From Tubiluchus corallicola (taxonomy: Eukaryota > Priapulida > Priapulimorpha > Priapulimorphida > Tubiluchidae): DNA of 64,000 nt. Location of the stretch: NCBI GenBank assembly GCA_030141605.1, contig JAQGDQ010000427.1, forward strand, positions 124,001 through 188,000, in the 5' to 3' direction. Below the pieces are notes generated by a model. It was not told where the DNA came from. It was given only the letters and a program-made list of their open reading frames with translations, and did no database searches. The translations under genes and the position numbers were made by a program. This document shows, in pieces, positions 46,583-57,960 of this stretch (position 1 is its first letter; each line of letters opens with the position of its first letter).

Positions 46583-46800
46583 ATTTACCTTACCTCACTT
46601 TACCTTACCTAACCTTACCTTACCTTACCTTACCTTACCTTACCTTACCTTATCACACATTACATTACTTTACCTTACCTTACCTTACCTTACCTTGCCT
46701 TGCCTTGCCTTGCCTTGCCTTGCCTTGCCTTGCCTTGCCTTGCCTTGCCTTGCCTTGCCTTACCTTACCTTACCTTACCTTACCTTATCTTACCTTACAT
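46583..46800. repeat. (TTACC)n pentanucleotide array with a (TTGCC)n block
   Basis: (CCTTA)n from 46583, switching to (CCTTG)n at about 46696-46760 and back to (CCTTA)n. The same period runs through, so one variant unit has expanded inside the array. Confidence 0.9.
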
Positions 46801-47051
46801 TGCCTTATCTTACTATCCTTACGTTATTACCTTAACTTATGTTACCTTAACTCATATTACTAAGCTTACAAGTAACAAAAAGGAAGAAAGAAATAGACAC
46901 ATTTTGCATGAAGCCCTGACTACTGACCACATTGAGAGTGCGCCCTGGAATCCTCATAATTATGTAGGCCTAGTATTTGATTAATTGAGTATGCTCGTAG
47001 TATTTGAAATGAAATCGAAGACGAATTGCACTTTCTTATAAAATACCCGTA

Positions 47052-47520
47052 GATAGGCAAGTAGGTAGATAGGTAGGTAAGTAAGTAGGGTAGGTAGGCA
47101 GGTTGGAAGGTAGGTAGGTAGGTAGGTAGATAGGTAGGTAGGTAGGCAGGTTGGAAGGTAGGTAGGTAGGTAGGTAGGTAGGTTGGTTGGTAGGTAGGCG
47201 AGTAGGTAGATAGGTAGGCAGGTTGGAATGTTGGTAGGTAGGTAGGCAGGTAGGTAGGTAGGTATGTTGGTTGGTAGGTAGGTACGTAGGTAGATAGGTA
47301 GGTAAGTAGGTAGGTAGGTTGGCAGGTTGGTAGGTAGGTAGGTAGGTAGGTAGGTAAGTAAATAGGTAGATAGGTAGGTATGTAGGTAGGTAGGTAGGTA
47401 GGTAGGCAGGCAGGCAGGCAGGTAGGTAGGTAGGTAGATAGGTAGGTAGGTAGGTAGGTAGGTAGGTAGGTAGGTTTGTAGGTCGGTAGGTAGGTAGGTA
47501 GGTGGGTAAGTAAGCAAATA
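47052..47520. repeat. (TAGG)n tetranucleotide array, about 470 bp
   Basis: GTAGGTAGGTAGG with recurring variants (GGTTGG, AGATAGG, GGCAGG). Minus-strand ORFs full of LPTYLPTY are artefacts of this repeat. Confidence 0.95.
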
Positions 47521-47679
47521 AGTAAGCAATCTATTGTTATTAAACCATAATACACACAATGAAATTTATGTGGTTTTACGTACGTTACATGGTTTTGCAA
47601 TAACTTATGGAAACAACAAGGAGATTAACACAAATAATTCAATCGGTTGAGATAAAGAATTAATATTGGAGATTTACTG

Positions 47680-48262
47680 AAATTTACTGTTGATGGTGCG
47701 AATTGCAACGGGATAGAAAGAAGTTAATGTTCTTGTGGTTTTAGCGTTAATTGAGCGGAATTTACGACCAGATGGGAAGCATTTCAAAATATTTATTACC
47801 TGGATGGAATTCGTCTTTCATGATAACTTGCGCACTCTTTGCTACCCTAGTTTCATTCAAATATGCCATAGATTGCTGTTCAACTCCTATAATTTTTGAG
47901 GCGCATTTAATAATTTGATCAAGAGCATTGCGATCTCACTATGTGGTGGCGCCAATGGTACCAAACAGTGAGGGATGTTGTTAAGACATTCTCTATTACT
48001 ACACGATAAAAAATTTCCATCACAGTAGGGGCAACATTATATGATATCAATTATCTAAAAAGTACAAACGCTGGCGGACCTTTTTACACAATAGCCACAT
48101 TATTTTCCCTGATCATCTGAAATTTTTATTCCCAAATATTTGAAATCTTTAATAATTTTTACAGCTGTTTCATTTAAAAGTAAAGATGCTCTTCCACCAG
48201 GCTTGTTTCTAAAATCTACGATAATTTCTTTTGTCTTTGAAACATTCAGTGTGTAACGACCA
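47680..48262 (-). pseudogene. LINE reverse transcriptase / C-terminal remnant (Rex/L2-like)
   Basis: The minus strand begins LNVSKTKEIIVDFRNKPGGR, then VKIIKDFKYLGIKISDD, a degraded middle with CLNNIPHCLV and SEIAMLLIKLLNAPQK, and ends LKCFPSGRKFRSIKAKTTRT followed by SFYPVAIRTINS. LNVSKTKE.I.DFR and FKYLG..I..D follow the catalytic RT block, and PSGR..RS..AKT.R...SFYP.A...IN is the LINE C-terminus. Several stops and frameshifts. The RT catalytic core itself (upstream, beyond 48262) is missing. Confidence 0.8.
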
Positions 48263-49615
48263 GCTTAGCATATATCTTTGTATTTGTAACTAGATTAAGT
48301 TATTACTAACTTAACTTCGTTGTAGAATGAGATATGTTTTTCTGGCCAATGTAAACTTTACGGTAGTATACGTAATTTAGTTTGGGCTGTATAAAATTGT
48401 TGTTTATAGCTGTTCAATGTATAAACCAGGTGTTCCACTTTAGTTATGCGCATAGGTCAAAACTAGGGTAAACTCGTTGAACGGATATGCAAATTCACGT
48501 TATCCTGCTATAGTGTTATTGAAGCCAGACTATGATACAACCGGCTTTAGAGGTCTTTTCACACAGATGTGTAGAGAACGACGTGGCTCTTTGCAAGAGA
48601 GACTTGCGGGCAGATATAATGCTGGACAGTTTATTTTAACATATGTTTTGCCTCTTTGCATATAAGTCGTGCAACTTTAGCTGGCTCTACCTAATGCTAA
48701 TGTTTAGTGAAAGTTCCAACAACGTGTTAGTGACTATTTATTTGGGCAGTTCTAGAATTGAGCCCAGTTCACCATTTGTTTACATCGAGTTACATTGTGA
48801 CATCTGACATGATAACCAAACTACCGGTCTACCAACGCAGGACGCTTCCGGGAGCGACTCCCATCTGCTTATGACTTCGCAGTTCAGCTATGCTCTAAAC
48901 ACCCGGGTGTGCACACCGATGTTGTGGATCCGCCATCTTCGTCGTCGTGCTACCGCCGATAAGTATTGCTGACGTATACTTTCATTGATGCAGAGACTGT
49001 AAGTGATAAATTCTCGTTTCTTTTGTTTAACTACTAGGCCACAGCCTGTTGCTTCCTTTTGTACAACGATACTTGCTTCGACTGGCAGTGGCTGGTAAAG
49101 CTAAGACTCAGTTGAAAGTGCTGATAGCTTACATATAAAGCTCGTGTGGATGGAGCTTTACTTTATGGACTTACTATTAACAAGCATTGGTGAACTATTA
49201 GATTATTTTCTTTCGTTAGCCAAAAGTTTATTGAACTGGTACCCGGGTACAAATTAACAGCTGTCACTTGGTTTGAACTAATTTATATTTTCAACATTTA
49301 TGAATATTAAAGGGTTATCTTATCATAAAAACTGCATAAAATTAGTTTCACGTTTTGTGTTCAAGAAATATATTGAGTAAAAACTGAGTAGTATGACACA
49401 CGCTACCAAACAATAAGAGCGCTGATTGCTCATACTTGATTGTGAGATCCGCCCCACATTACACAGTTCTAAATTATTCTTTTCGCACCATCGTATTAAA
49501 TTTTGAACTTCCAAAAAATAATTAGAGTTGTTGTTATTGCAAATAAGATTATTATAATATTGATTAATACTAATATTATAATTATTTCATAGTCTATAAT
49601 AACAATAATTAGTTT
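48263..49615. other. No gene recognised
   Basis: Moderately GC-richer stretch at 48780-48990 (CTTCCGGGAGCGACTCCC, ACCCGGGTGTGCACACC, GCCATCTTCGTCGTCG) ending in a donor-like ACTGTAAGTG near 48999. It might be a promoter/first exon or an LTR end, but no ORF, domain or second copy supports either. Confidence 0.35.
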
Positions 49616-49619
49616 AAAA

Positions 49620-49885
49620 TTAAAGTATGTTTGGAGGTGTGAATTTAACAAAAATGTTTAATGAGTCAGAGAAATTTGTCACATAAGAATGCAGGCGCTA
49701 GTGCCCGTCTAACTAGCAAATGGCGAAATGCATGTAACAGCGAATAACTGGTGGTGCAAACGTGAAATTGTGATTGTGTGGTAATAATTATTTCAAGTAA
49801 GTCATTCTTAAAAAATAATATGTTTCCTTTCAATATTTTAATAAATAGGTTGTGTTGACCTACACTTTAACATTGGGTCCGATCT
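49620..49885 (+). repeat. Dispersed family B, short copy
   Basis: GCAGGCGCTAGTGCCCGTCT, GAAATGCATGTAACAGCG, GTGAAATTGTGATTGTGTGG and TATGTTTCCTTTCAATATTT. It shows the site that is empty of the hAT insertion (GGCGCTAGTG against GGCGTTAG|element|GTTAGTG at 14 kb). Confidence 0.75.
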
Positions 49886-50500
49886 TGCTTTTAGGCCGCC
49901 ATGTTTCGTAGCTTTGGCGCCGAGTGAGTGAGAATGTCACGTGATCTGCGCATAAAGCTTCTATGGTCATCATTATGGCGGCTTGCATGGTGCGCGATCA
50001 AATTAGACAGAATGTTTCAATTGTGATATATAAGGTCAGTTGTTCTTCAAATTTAGCTAAAAGTTTTGTGTTAAACGAAAAATTTTCACACGGAAGCTTT
50101 CATTTCTGTTCAGGTAAAATTTTTAAATTAAATAAATTTACCCAGATCTAGGTACGGGAATAATATGTATTTGGTTTAGTCGGCATTTTAGTAGATTAAG
50201 CAAAAGCCTAGCTACTATTAGTAAAAAAACTCTCACATTTAAAACGTATGCTTTGACGAAATTGCAGACAGTTTTTTCACTTGGGTTCAGCAGTCGTAGA
50301 CCTACTATAGGACAGCTAGAGAATAGCAAATAAAATTTCAAAATTAAAAAGGATTTGTGTCTAAAATGCACAAGTTTAAAGTTTCAATTGCAAGCTGTCG
50401 CAAGTGTTACCAGAATCCTAAAATTGTGAAATTATTATTAGACTCATGCCTCATAAGTCAAGGCCTACAATATGACGCTACACTTTCGTTCATCTGTGTG
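49885..50500 (+). repeat. Dispersed family I, copy 2
   Basis: Second copy of 32330-32930, including TCACGTGATCTGCGCATAAA, GGCGGCTTGCATGGTGCG, TATATAAGGTCAGTTGTTCT and CAAGTTTAAAGTTTCAATTG. Confidence 0.75.
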
Positions 50501-51076
50501 TGACTCGGATACTAAAGCCAATGATACAATCCTGAAATACACAAACCGGCTGAGGTCGGCTATGTTAAAAAGATCGCTGAAATTAGACTACATTAAAGGA
50601 GCAAAATCACGAAAATTAAAGTTGAACTTATTTTATAACTGACTTACACGATAAGTTGGAAAAAAAATTTAGCGCTGCCTTAGTAATTGAGTATTTTATT
50701 TATTTTTCCTCGCGGGAACAGTCATGGAGCACTCTTTGCGCCTCTCCCGGGGAAAAACTGCAGAATAGCGCAGTGTGCGCAACTACGTCACAGCCAGTAT
50801 TGCAGGAAAGCCATATCACAGTTTATATAATAGTACATACAGTTAGGACACTCCGTATGTGCGCGCGTGGATTTTTGTGCCCGCGCATGCGCGAGCCTTA
50901 GCCAGGTAAAATTCGCCATTTTGTTTTTTCATGTTAAGATTGAGCTGCATTTTAGTTAATTCATTTTGGAAATTTTAAGCGCTAACTTTAAGTTTAACCA
51001 GTGGAAATGGAAGATCGTGATAACTGTGCATTTACCAAGTAAAAAAATTATACCAATAGACATTCATTCTGGTGTA
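50501..51076. other. Putative upstream region of the THAP gene; partial inverted repeat
   Basis: GCGCAACTACGTCACAGCCA near 50778 is the reverse complement of the GGCTGTGACGTAGCTG motif in the 36.7/40.9-kb duplicates, so part of this region is repeat-derived. A GC-rich stretch at 50840-50900 (GTGCGCGCGTGG, CCCGCGCATGCGCGAG) contains an NRF1-like GCGCATGCGC and could be promoter-like. No experimental support is implied. Confidence 0.35.
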
Positions 51077-51689
51077 ATGTGGTGTTCTGCCGTGGGTTGC
51101 AAAAATGATCAACTCGACAATAAAGATGTCAGCCTTTTTAGATTTTCTCGAGATGACAAGAGGTCTGTAATCTTGCAGATAAAATAATTTTATTATTGTT
51201 ACCTTTTCAGTTAAAATCAGTTGCCTCTGCTCTAAAAATAATTTAGTTTTCTAGGCTTACTACTTGTTATTCGTTTGTGGAGCAGCAAGCTAACAAGCCA
51301 AATTCGAAAATGTACTTAAGTAATAATTTGCAGTAATTAATACCAGGTATAATACCATCTATTCCACTATAATACTAATTAAATTGGCATTGGACAGTAA
51401 ATAAAACTTTGAACACGGAGAATCATATAAACCAAATTAGTTTGCAAGAACTATCGTGTGCAGTATACACTATTATTTTTTGTAATGTAAAGCAAACGAA
51501 ATTTTTAGTTACATGCTAAATTATTTAATCCTTCTAATTTTTAGGTCCAAAGAGTTGACTCAACTTTGTCCGCAGCAAGATCTGTTGAAAAAAGATGCAG
51601 AAACTATATACAAAACTAACCAACTATGTGCTACCCACTTTGAAGATATAATGTTTCAAAACACATGTAACTTGAAAAATCGCCTTTAA
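51077..51689 (+). pseudogene. THAP-domain gene, two exons, disrupted
   Basis: Exon 1 (51077-51162) encodes MWCSAVGCKNDQLDNK through RFSRDDK. A GT donor at 51163 and an AG acceptor (CTAATTTTTAG) at 51544 bound a 382-bp intron. Exon 2 (51545-51689) encodes SKELTQLCPQQDLLKKDAET and LCATHFEDIMFQN. C..(4)..C at the start, FRFS, and CATHF with the same spacing as THAP C2CH zinc fingers identify a sequence-specific DNA-binding domain. The near-invariant Trp of THAP domains is Leu here (KELTQL). The frame ends at TAA after LKNRL, where intact THAPs continue towards a P.LF motif; ENVAKPKLF is readable after the stop. Probably a pseudogene or part of a dead P-like transposon. Confidence 0.75.
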
Positions 51690-52179
51690 GAAAATGTAGC
51701 CAAGCCGAAATTGTTTCAGCAGGTGAACAATCCAACAGGATGCAAGTCCTGAAAACGAAAAGTCATTTACATCAAAGCAGACAGATTCTTCATTGATACT
51801 TTATTCTCCCAGCAAAAAATACATAAGAAAAACAGTCAGAAAGGAACGACAGCATTTTCAGCGATTATCAGTACAGAAAACTGATGGTTCATCGTGTAGT
51901 GATGTGTCTGCAGTCAAACAGCTAAACAACATTCTTTTAAACAAATCAGAAGAACTGCCTGTATCAGAAGCTTTTTCTAAAGTTATGACACCTTCAACTA
52001 GAACTGGCAAAGCGGAAACGTAATGGCCGCCGCTATACTTCGACATAACGGTACCTAATTAGGGTACATTATAATAAAAGAGAGTATATGTACCCTAATA
52101 AGACTTTTCTTATTGCACAAAGCAGTTCAATTCCTTAAACTTTACTTTTCAAACACTCAGCTGTTTGTTACTGTATCAG
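51690..52179. other. Possible 3' remainder of the THAP pseudogene
   Basis: Ser/Lys-rich short ORFs (for example 51793-52023) lie in several frames after the THAP exon. They could be decayed downstream coding sequence but show no recognisable domain. Confidence 0.35.
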
Positions 52180-52460
52180 TTTCTTTTCAGGTCTGCTGTT
52201 TGGCTTTTGTAAATATGTAATTAGTGTTTAAGTTACTGTATCAATTTCTTTACTGGTCTATATACTCATTACCTATTTGGCTTCTGTTAACTACTTAATT
52301 AGTGCATAATAAGCTCTGGCTTTATGAACTCGTTGTACGCTTTTAAATTTACCATTGATGATGACAGCAGCAGCCTGTTGAAACGTTTGGCATGATTTTC
52401 ACTTTTAATGTAAAAGTTTATATAAAATTTTGTTTTTTTAATTTTAAAAGTTAATAAAAT
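52180..52460 (+). repeat. Family D copy, plus strand
   Basis: TCATTACCTATTTGGCTTCT, ACTTAATTAGTGCATAATA, GATGATGACAGCAGCAGCCT, GTTGAAACGTTTGGCATGAT and TTAATGTAAAAGTTTA: reverse complement of 36400-36600. A partial duplicate of the first part lies just upstream (near 52190-52230). Confidence 0.7.
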
Positions 52461-53419
52461 ATTCGCCTGTAATCTTCTTCAACAGAATTGCAGCTGAAAT
52501 GCTGTTAATGAGAGTAGTAATAAGTTATACAACCAATAATTTCTTTTTCTCATTTTGCATATACGTATATTTCACATTTTTATATTATTTTTTATTAATA
52601 TTTACATTTCATAATGTCACTCACTGTTAAAGTACAAGAGAACTCGTTTCATAAATAAAGCTTTAAACTTCGTCTTGAAATTTTGTATATTGCTTTATTG
52701 CATAAGGTTGTATTAACAGTAACACTGTATAATACTAAGAAATTTAAATTCCTGTCATGACCATTACATGCAGCCATTGTTGTTTGAAAGAAGTTTAGAT
52801 AACATTGTTTAAAAAAAATAATCACGCCATTCGTACTAGCAAAGGTTTAGATTTTGTAATATTATCAATAAGATCAATAATGTGTCCTATGTGTCCAATG
52901 GTGTTGCACACTGGGCAGGCGATACAGTGCCGTTTATCCAACTGGCACAGTGGCACAAACATTTTAAATTGTTAAGAATTTTTTTCGACTACGTACATCC
53001 TTCAAATAAGTAATCGTGATTCAAATAAATATAACTTTGTACTTAAAATACTTAAAAATTTCCATTTCTCCCCCTTTAGCTTTACAAATTATTTAATCCA
53101 TTGAAGAAACAACACGATATCAAATACATTAATTGCAAACGGTGAAACAATCAAAATCAAGTTGAGTTTCATTAACTCTTGAATGTATTGCGAATGCAAA
53201 TACTTACCTCATTCTTGACACAAATGCCACATTTAGACACAAGTTCGCATAAAATTAAATTTAAAACTCGCGCTTACTTGTGCCACCATTGAGTATGGAC
53301 CTTCAGCCGACCCCTGGCGAGAAAATTGCCTGGTCACGTGAGCAACATTGGAGTGACGTACCAGCCAGTGCTATAGTAATTTGTTTATCAATACCAGTAG
53401 CTGCTGTTTGCTGTAGTTT
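52461..53419. other. No gene recognised
   Basis: AT-rich with no protein similarity or repeat partner noticed. Confidence 0.4.
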
Positions 53420-53923
53420 AAAGGAATAATTTTTCACATATTTTTCAAGTCTTGACAAAAAGTATGCATTTTAACACGATTAATACTGCAAAACATTTCT
53501 GATAATTAAATGATAAATTTTAAAAAGTTAATAATGGCGGGCGAGCCGGATTATTTATGACATCACAAACTAACATAATTTTCAACAGAAAAAATATTCT
53601 AAGAGCATGTTGCACGTGTTTGCAAAAGCAAAAATTCAAGTGCAGTGCAACTGTAAGACATTCAGCTTGTTGTATTAAAACTAGGCATGTTTTAAGATAA
53701 AAATTCAAATTTACCGCCGTGCACACACTGTTGAACGTGTGTAGTTCGTCAGAAACTAACACATCTAAACTGAGAGGTAGAGCACCTGTTTCCGTGTAAT
53801 GCGTTTCCAAAATACAGGCGCCAATGACCGTCTAATTAGCGATTCGTGAAATGCATGTAACTACAAAGAACTAGTGGCGCGAACGTGAAATTGTGTTTGC
53901 GTGGTAATAATTCTTTCACGTAA

Positions 53924-54124
53924 TAGTGACTTTCGGACTTTCTTCCGATTTTGTCGGCCAACAAAGTCGGCAAAACCCGTCCGGCAATTTTTAAAACATT
54001 TCTGCGTGCGGCAATCTCTGGTTTTATACTGCTTACTTTTTGTATTGCACAAGAATTCGTGCTTTCTATATGAATCTGTTATAGATTCTATTTCCGTAGT
54101 GGACCAGGGCCTGTCGTTGACCAT
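53924..54124 (-). pseudogene. MADF (Myb/SANT-like) DNA-binding domain fragment
   Basis: From a minus-strand Met at 54124 the reading is MVNDRPWSTTEIESITDSYR, then KHEFLCNTKSKQYKTRDCRT, QKCFKNCRTGFADFVGRQ. W...EIE.ITD.YR.H.FLC..KSKQYK.RD.R is the MADF pattern (Trp, then YR.HP.L, then Y.....R). Harbinger-type elements encode such DNA-binding partners for their transposase. The domain is cut short by the insertion end, where the ORF runs out into family B. Function in a host gene is unlikely. Confidence 0.65.
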
Positions 54125-54429
54125 TTTTATACAGCATTGTCTGTCCTTATACGTTATTTGTATTAAAACTAAGTCTATAGAATGTTACGTGAACGCAAGA
54201 AGCGTTACTATAGCTGCTATCCCAAAAGTCGGTAGATTGTTGCATGGAAAGTTGACCAATTCCCGACTGTGATCCGACATCGCCCGACAAGTCGGATATT
54301 AAATTTTCCCTTTTACACGATATCCGACAAAGTCTGTCCGACACCATCCGATTTTGTCGAACGACTTTGTCTGATCGTGTAAACGATTCATCCGTCAATC
54401 CGATTTTGTCGGATCGTTTAAACCGGGTA
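53924..54429 (-). mobile_element. DNA-transposon-like insertion with TAA target duplication, carrying a MADF-domain fragment
   Basis: A 506-bp insertion between TAA (53921-53923) and TAA (54430-54432) inside family B; other copies have a single TAA. The right half is packed with CCGA...TCGG motifs (CCGATTTTGTCGG, CCGACAAGTCGG, ATCCGACAAAG) and the left end holds CCGATTTTGTCGG too, so the ends carry subterminal repeats, though I do not see clean terminal inverted repeats. A 3-bp TWA target duplication plus a Myb/MADF-type second protein suggests PIF/Harbinger ancestry. No DDE transposase is present. Confidence 0.6.
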
Positions 54430-54480
54430 TAAGTCATTTTTGGAAAAGCATGTTTACTTTCAGTATTTTACACAGTAGAT

Positions 54481-54809
54481 TGTTTTGAAATCGAAAATTT
54501 TACAGTGTCGAAAATTTAGAGTTTTGTGTTTTGACCATTTCTTCTGGAGTTTTAAAAATATTTGTGATAATGTCGATCTACCAGCATCTCAAAGTTGTAA
54601 TGATTGCAGTAACTGGTTATCGTATTCCAGCTTTAATTAAATTTTGCAGACAATACAGTTACTCAGTAAAGATACTCTAGCTACTTCTAATTAAACTTTC
54701 ATGCTTCTATATTTTAATGAGTATATTATATGTAGTAAATTTATATATACTATTATTATTAAAATTATTGCTTTAATATAATTTTCTAAGTTGAAATGTT
54801 TGTCATGCT
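54481..54809. other. No feature recognised
   Basis: AT-rich unassigned sequence between families B and H. Confidence 0.4.
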
Positions 54810-55380
54810 TGCATTTGAACGTTAGCAATCAGGGAAATCATAGTTATATTATTATTGACAATGACGCTTTTACACTTGACAATGAGAATGATTCCCTAAG
54901 TATTGTAAGTTAAAACATAATATACATTTTCTCTCGTTTTTTATACATTTTTTGTCCTGGTATAAAATAAGTTTGTGTGAGTACAATATCTATTCATTTT
55001 CTTTTCTTTCTCTCGCTGTTTCCTTTCTCCCTCTTTCTATTTCTCTCTCTCTCTCTCTCTCTCTCTCACTCACTCTCAGTGAATTAAGAAAACGCACTCA
55101 TTAAATAAGCGTAGAATACTAAATTAGGTTTGTGTTTGAGCAAACAAAAAACAGAAGGTGAGAGTCATTTATCTGAAGCAACTAACTGAACTAATTGTAG
55201 TTTAAATATGTATGGAATACAAAATGAAGTTGAAACGGAAGCAGGCAGTATCAGTCACGTATTAATTATTAATTAGATTGGTATGCAGCATCAGTGTCTT
55301 AATTTTCACGAAATTCCCTTAATTTCTCTTTATAACGTCGTAATAAAAAATTAGGGAGAATTAAAAAATATTCCCTCCTC

Positions 55381-55437
<57 letters not shown>

Positions 55438-55483
55438 GTCTCTCTCTCTGTGTGTGTGTGTCTCTCTCTCTCTTTCCCTCCTC

Positions 55484-55537
<54 letters not shown>

Positions 55538-55570
55538 TCAATCTCTCTCTCTTCCCTCTCTATCTCCCTC

Positions 55571-55650
<80 letters not shown>

Positions 55651-55960
55651 CCTTCCTCTCTCTCTCTCACTCTCAGTGAATTAAGAAAACGCAGTCATTA
55701 AATAAGCCTAGAATATTAAATTAGGTTTCTTGTTTGAGCAATAATAAAACAGAAGGTGTGAGTCATTTAACTGAAGCATGCAACTGAACTAATTATAGGT
55801 TAAATATGTATGGAATACAAAATGAACAAAATAAACGTAGTGTTTTGAGGAAACAGAACAGAAGGTCTGATTCATTTACATGATGCATCTAATTAAATTA
55901 ATTATCAATTAAACTTGCATGAAATAGAAATCAGTTAGTTAAAATCTTGTGTGGAAATTA
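54810..55960 (+). repeat. Dispersed family H, copy 3 with a tandemly duplicated right part
   Basis: Left part AACGTTAGCAATCAGGGAAA and ATTGACAATGACGCTTTTAC, then (CT)n near 55014-55074. The right part, CTCAGTGAATTAAGAAAACG to TATGTATGGAATAC, occurs twice: at about 55070-55350 and again at 55672-55830, each copy preceded by a (CT)n array. The copy ends with CATTTACATGATGCATCTAA shared with 42890. Confidence 0.75.
55379..55676. repeat. (CT)n array with (GT)n and CCC interruptions
   Basis: About 300 bp. ORFs made of Leu-Ser or Arg-Glu repeats here are artefacts. Confidence 0.95.
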
Positions 55961-55964
55961 TATT

Positions 55965-57500
55965 GTATAACGTAACTTGGTCAAACAAAGGCTCCACTCA
56001 ATTGGGTTTAAATAATATAACAGCTGCATCTGCTTTGCCCAGGTTAATTACCTAATGTATTACCTGATGTACAATCCAATTTTAATGAACTAACATGGAT
56101 GTGCCGCAGAAGACCTGTTACTTAATTACGATAATAGTGGCGTTGATCAACTCGAGCAAAAGAAAAATCCGTGAATTATTTAATTAATCATGAGCGCGGC
56201 GAAGTTGAAAGACGTACAACAAGTTTCCTTGCAAATCAAGTATGCAACAGGTATGGCAACATCAACGTCTATGCAAGGCAATTTTAACTCGTTTAACTCA
56301 TTTTTAGGTCCTCCAAAATTAACGAATTCTTTAAAAAATTTGTTTTTTGATTGTATATGTCTTTGTAGTCATCGCAGACATTTTAGCATTGTACAATGAA
56401 GTGAATTCTAAGCAGGTTTCAAAGAAAAATTTTAAACTGATGTCCTTTCTATGGAAACGTCAGGAGATTTTTCTCTGAAGTTCTAGTAAAAAGACAATTT
56501 AAAAAACGCTGCAAAATATGACAAGTGGTCAGTGTTTTTCTTTGTCAAAAATTGGTAAAATGTCAACAACTAAAAAAAGCGGTGCTAATATAATCCTGTC
56601 AAAATGACCGTTTCGTTGGTGAATGACTCAATAAATGTTGTTTTCTATTCGCTGTGCATATTTTTTAAAGTTGATAGCTTAACTAGTTTATACGGAGATA
56701 TGGCAGTTTCTAGTTTTACAGCATGGCTTTCTGGTAAATACGATAATGAATTACTGCGTTATTTATTCTTTTGTGTTGATAAGTCGGAAGCCAGTGGAAT
56801 TATTGAAATATCTAGAAGATAACTAGTGAAATTGAGCATATGGCAGTTTTTACTTTAAGCTAATGCACTAATGTTTGACTTTGTTAATTAGTCTTCTGGC
56901 ACTAAATTATTCAAGAAAATGCTACTGGTTTAATTAGTGGAATTAGAAGGGAATTAGCGGAATTAGTAGAAGCTAATTAGTGAATCTGACCATATGATAA
57001 CTGCTACTTTGGACTTATGGCGGTAATGCAATAATGACTTACTACATTAAGTATTCTTCTGTGTCTAAATTATTTAAGAACAGGTTTCTGGTTTTCCAAA
57101 AGATTTGTATATTATGTTTGTTGGCTTATACATATGTCAGAAATTTTGTTCAATTGTAATTTTTTGTAAAAGAAGAAAAAGTGGACACTTGTAGGCTGAA
57201 TTCGTAATCGAAAAAACCTTCTCAACTTTTTTTCTGATTCAAATAAATATAATTAGCTGAAATTAAAGCTGCTTTCCACAATCGTGTTTTATACATGGGA
57301 AAGAAATCAAGAACGTAGATTAAAACAAGCGCATAATTATTACAATTGAGCGCATTATGTAAACAATGAAAAATTAAGATGCTTATATTAGTAATTACAT
57401 TAGTAAAACGAGTAACGCCAGCCTACTAAATTATATCATTATACGTTTTAGTATGCCGTAGTACGTAACGACAAGTGATCTATATATATTATACTGAACG
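55965..57500 (-). repeat. Dispersed family A, minus-strand copy without the LINE
   Basis: CAAACAAAGGCTCCACTCAA, AATATAACAGCTGCATCTGC, ATTAACTAATTCGG-type subrepeats at 56700-57080, CAAATAAATATAATTAGCTG and GCCAGCCTACTAAATTATAT. It follows family H directly, as it does (after extra sequence) at 42.3-46.2 kb, so H and A may be parts of one larger unit. Confidence 0.8.
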
Positions 57501-57539
57501 GTTAGAGATTACATAATAACTAACAAAACATTACTCCAC

Positions 57540-57960
57540 GACAAATAAACAAAGTATGTCTTTGGGAAAGCGAAAATTGAAGTTCAGTGCTACTGTAAGA
57601 CATTTTGCGTGTTGTAGTAAAACTAGGCATGTTCTAATATAAAAATTTAAATTTCTTGTTTACCGCTGTGCTCGCGCATGAGCTGTCGAACATGTGCAGT
57701 TCATCACAAACTAACAAATCTGAACTGAGAGGTACAGTACCTGCTTTTTGTGCAATGCGTTTCCGAAAAACAGTCGCTATTTCCCGTCTAACTAGCGAAT
57801 TGCGAAATGCATGTAACAGCTAAATACTTGTGGCGCGAACGTGAAATAGTGTTTGTGTGGAAATAATTCTTTCACGTAAATCATTTTTGAAAAAAACTGT
57901 ATGTTTCCTTTCAATATTTTAAAGAGTAGATTGTTTTGACCTACAGTTTAAGATTGGGAA
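57540..57960 (+). repeat. Dispersed family B, short intact copy
   Basis: ACTGAGAGGTACAGTACCTG, TGCAATGCGTTTCCG, GAAATGCATGTAACAGC, TTCTTTCACGTAAATCATTT and TATGTTTCCTTTCAATATTT. Empty of both the hAT and MADF insertions. Confidence 0.78.

Larger units (their letters stand above)
53420..54480 (+). repeat. Dispersed family B copy, interrupted by a MADF-encoding insertion
   Basis: AAAAAGTATGCATTTTAACA, AATAATGGCGGGCGAGCC, AACTGAGAGGTAGAGC, GAAATTGTGTTTGCGTGG, then the insertion 53924-54429, then GTCATTTTTGGAAAAG. The 14-, 49.8- and 57.9-kb copies join TTCA(C)GTAA directly to GTCATTTTTG. Confidence 0.78.

Noticed and set aside
46920-47600. A 226-codon LPTYLPTY-repeat ORF on the minus strand
   Set aside because: Translation of the (TAGG)n array. 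The period-4 repeat stays open in every frame because no frame of the unit gives a stop codon.
48780-49010. Promoter and first exon with splice donor
   Set aside because: Only base composition and a GTAAGTG match support it; there is no ORF, no second exon and no paralogue.
52356-52400. Hammerhead ribozyme
   Set aside because: The GATGA and GAAAC blocks and a short stem are present, but the required C of CUGAUGA is absent and no stem III closing partner with the cleavage triplet is visible.
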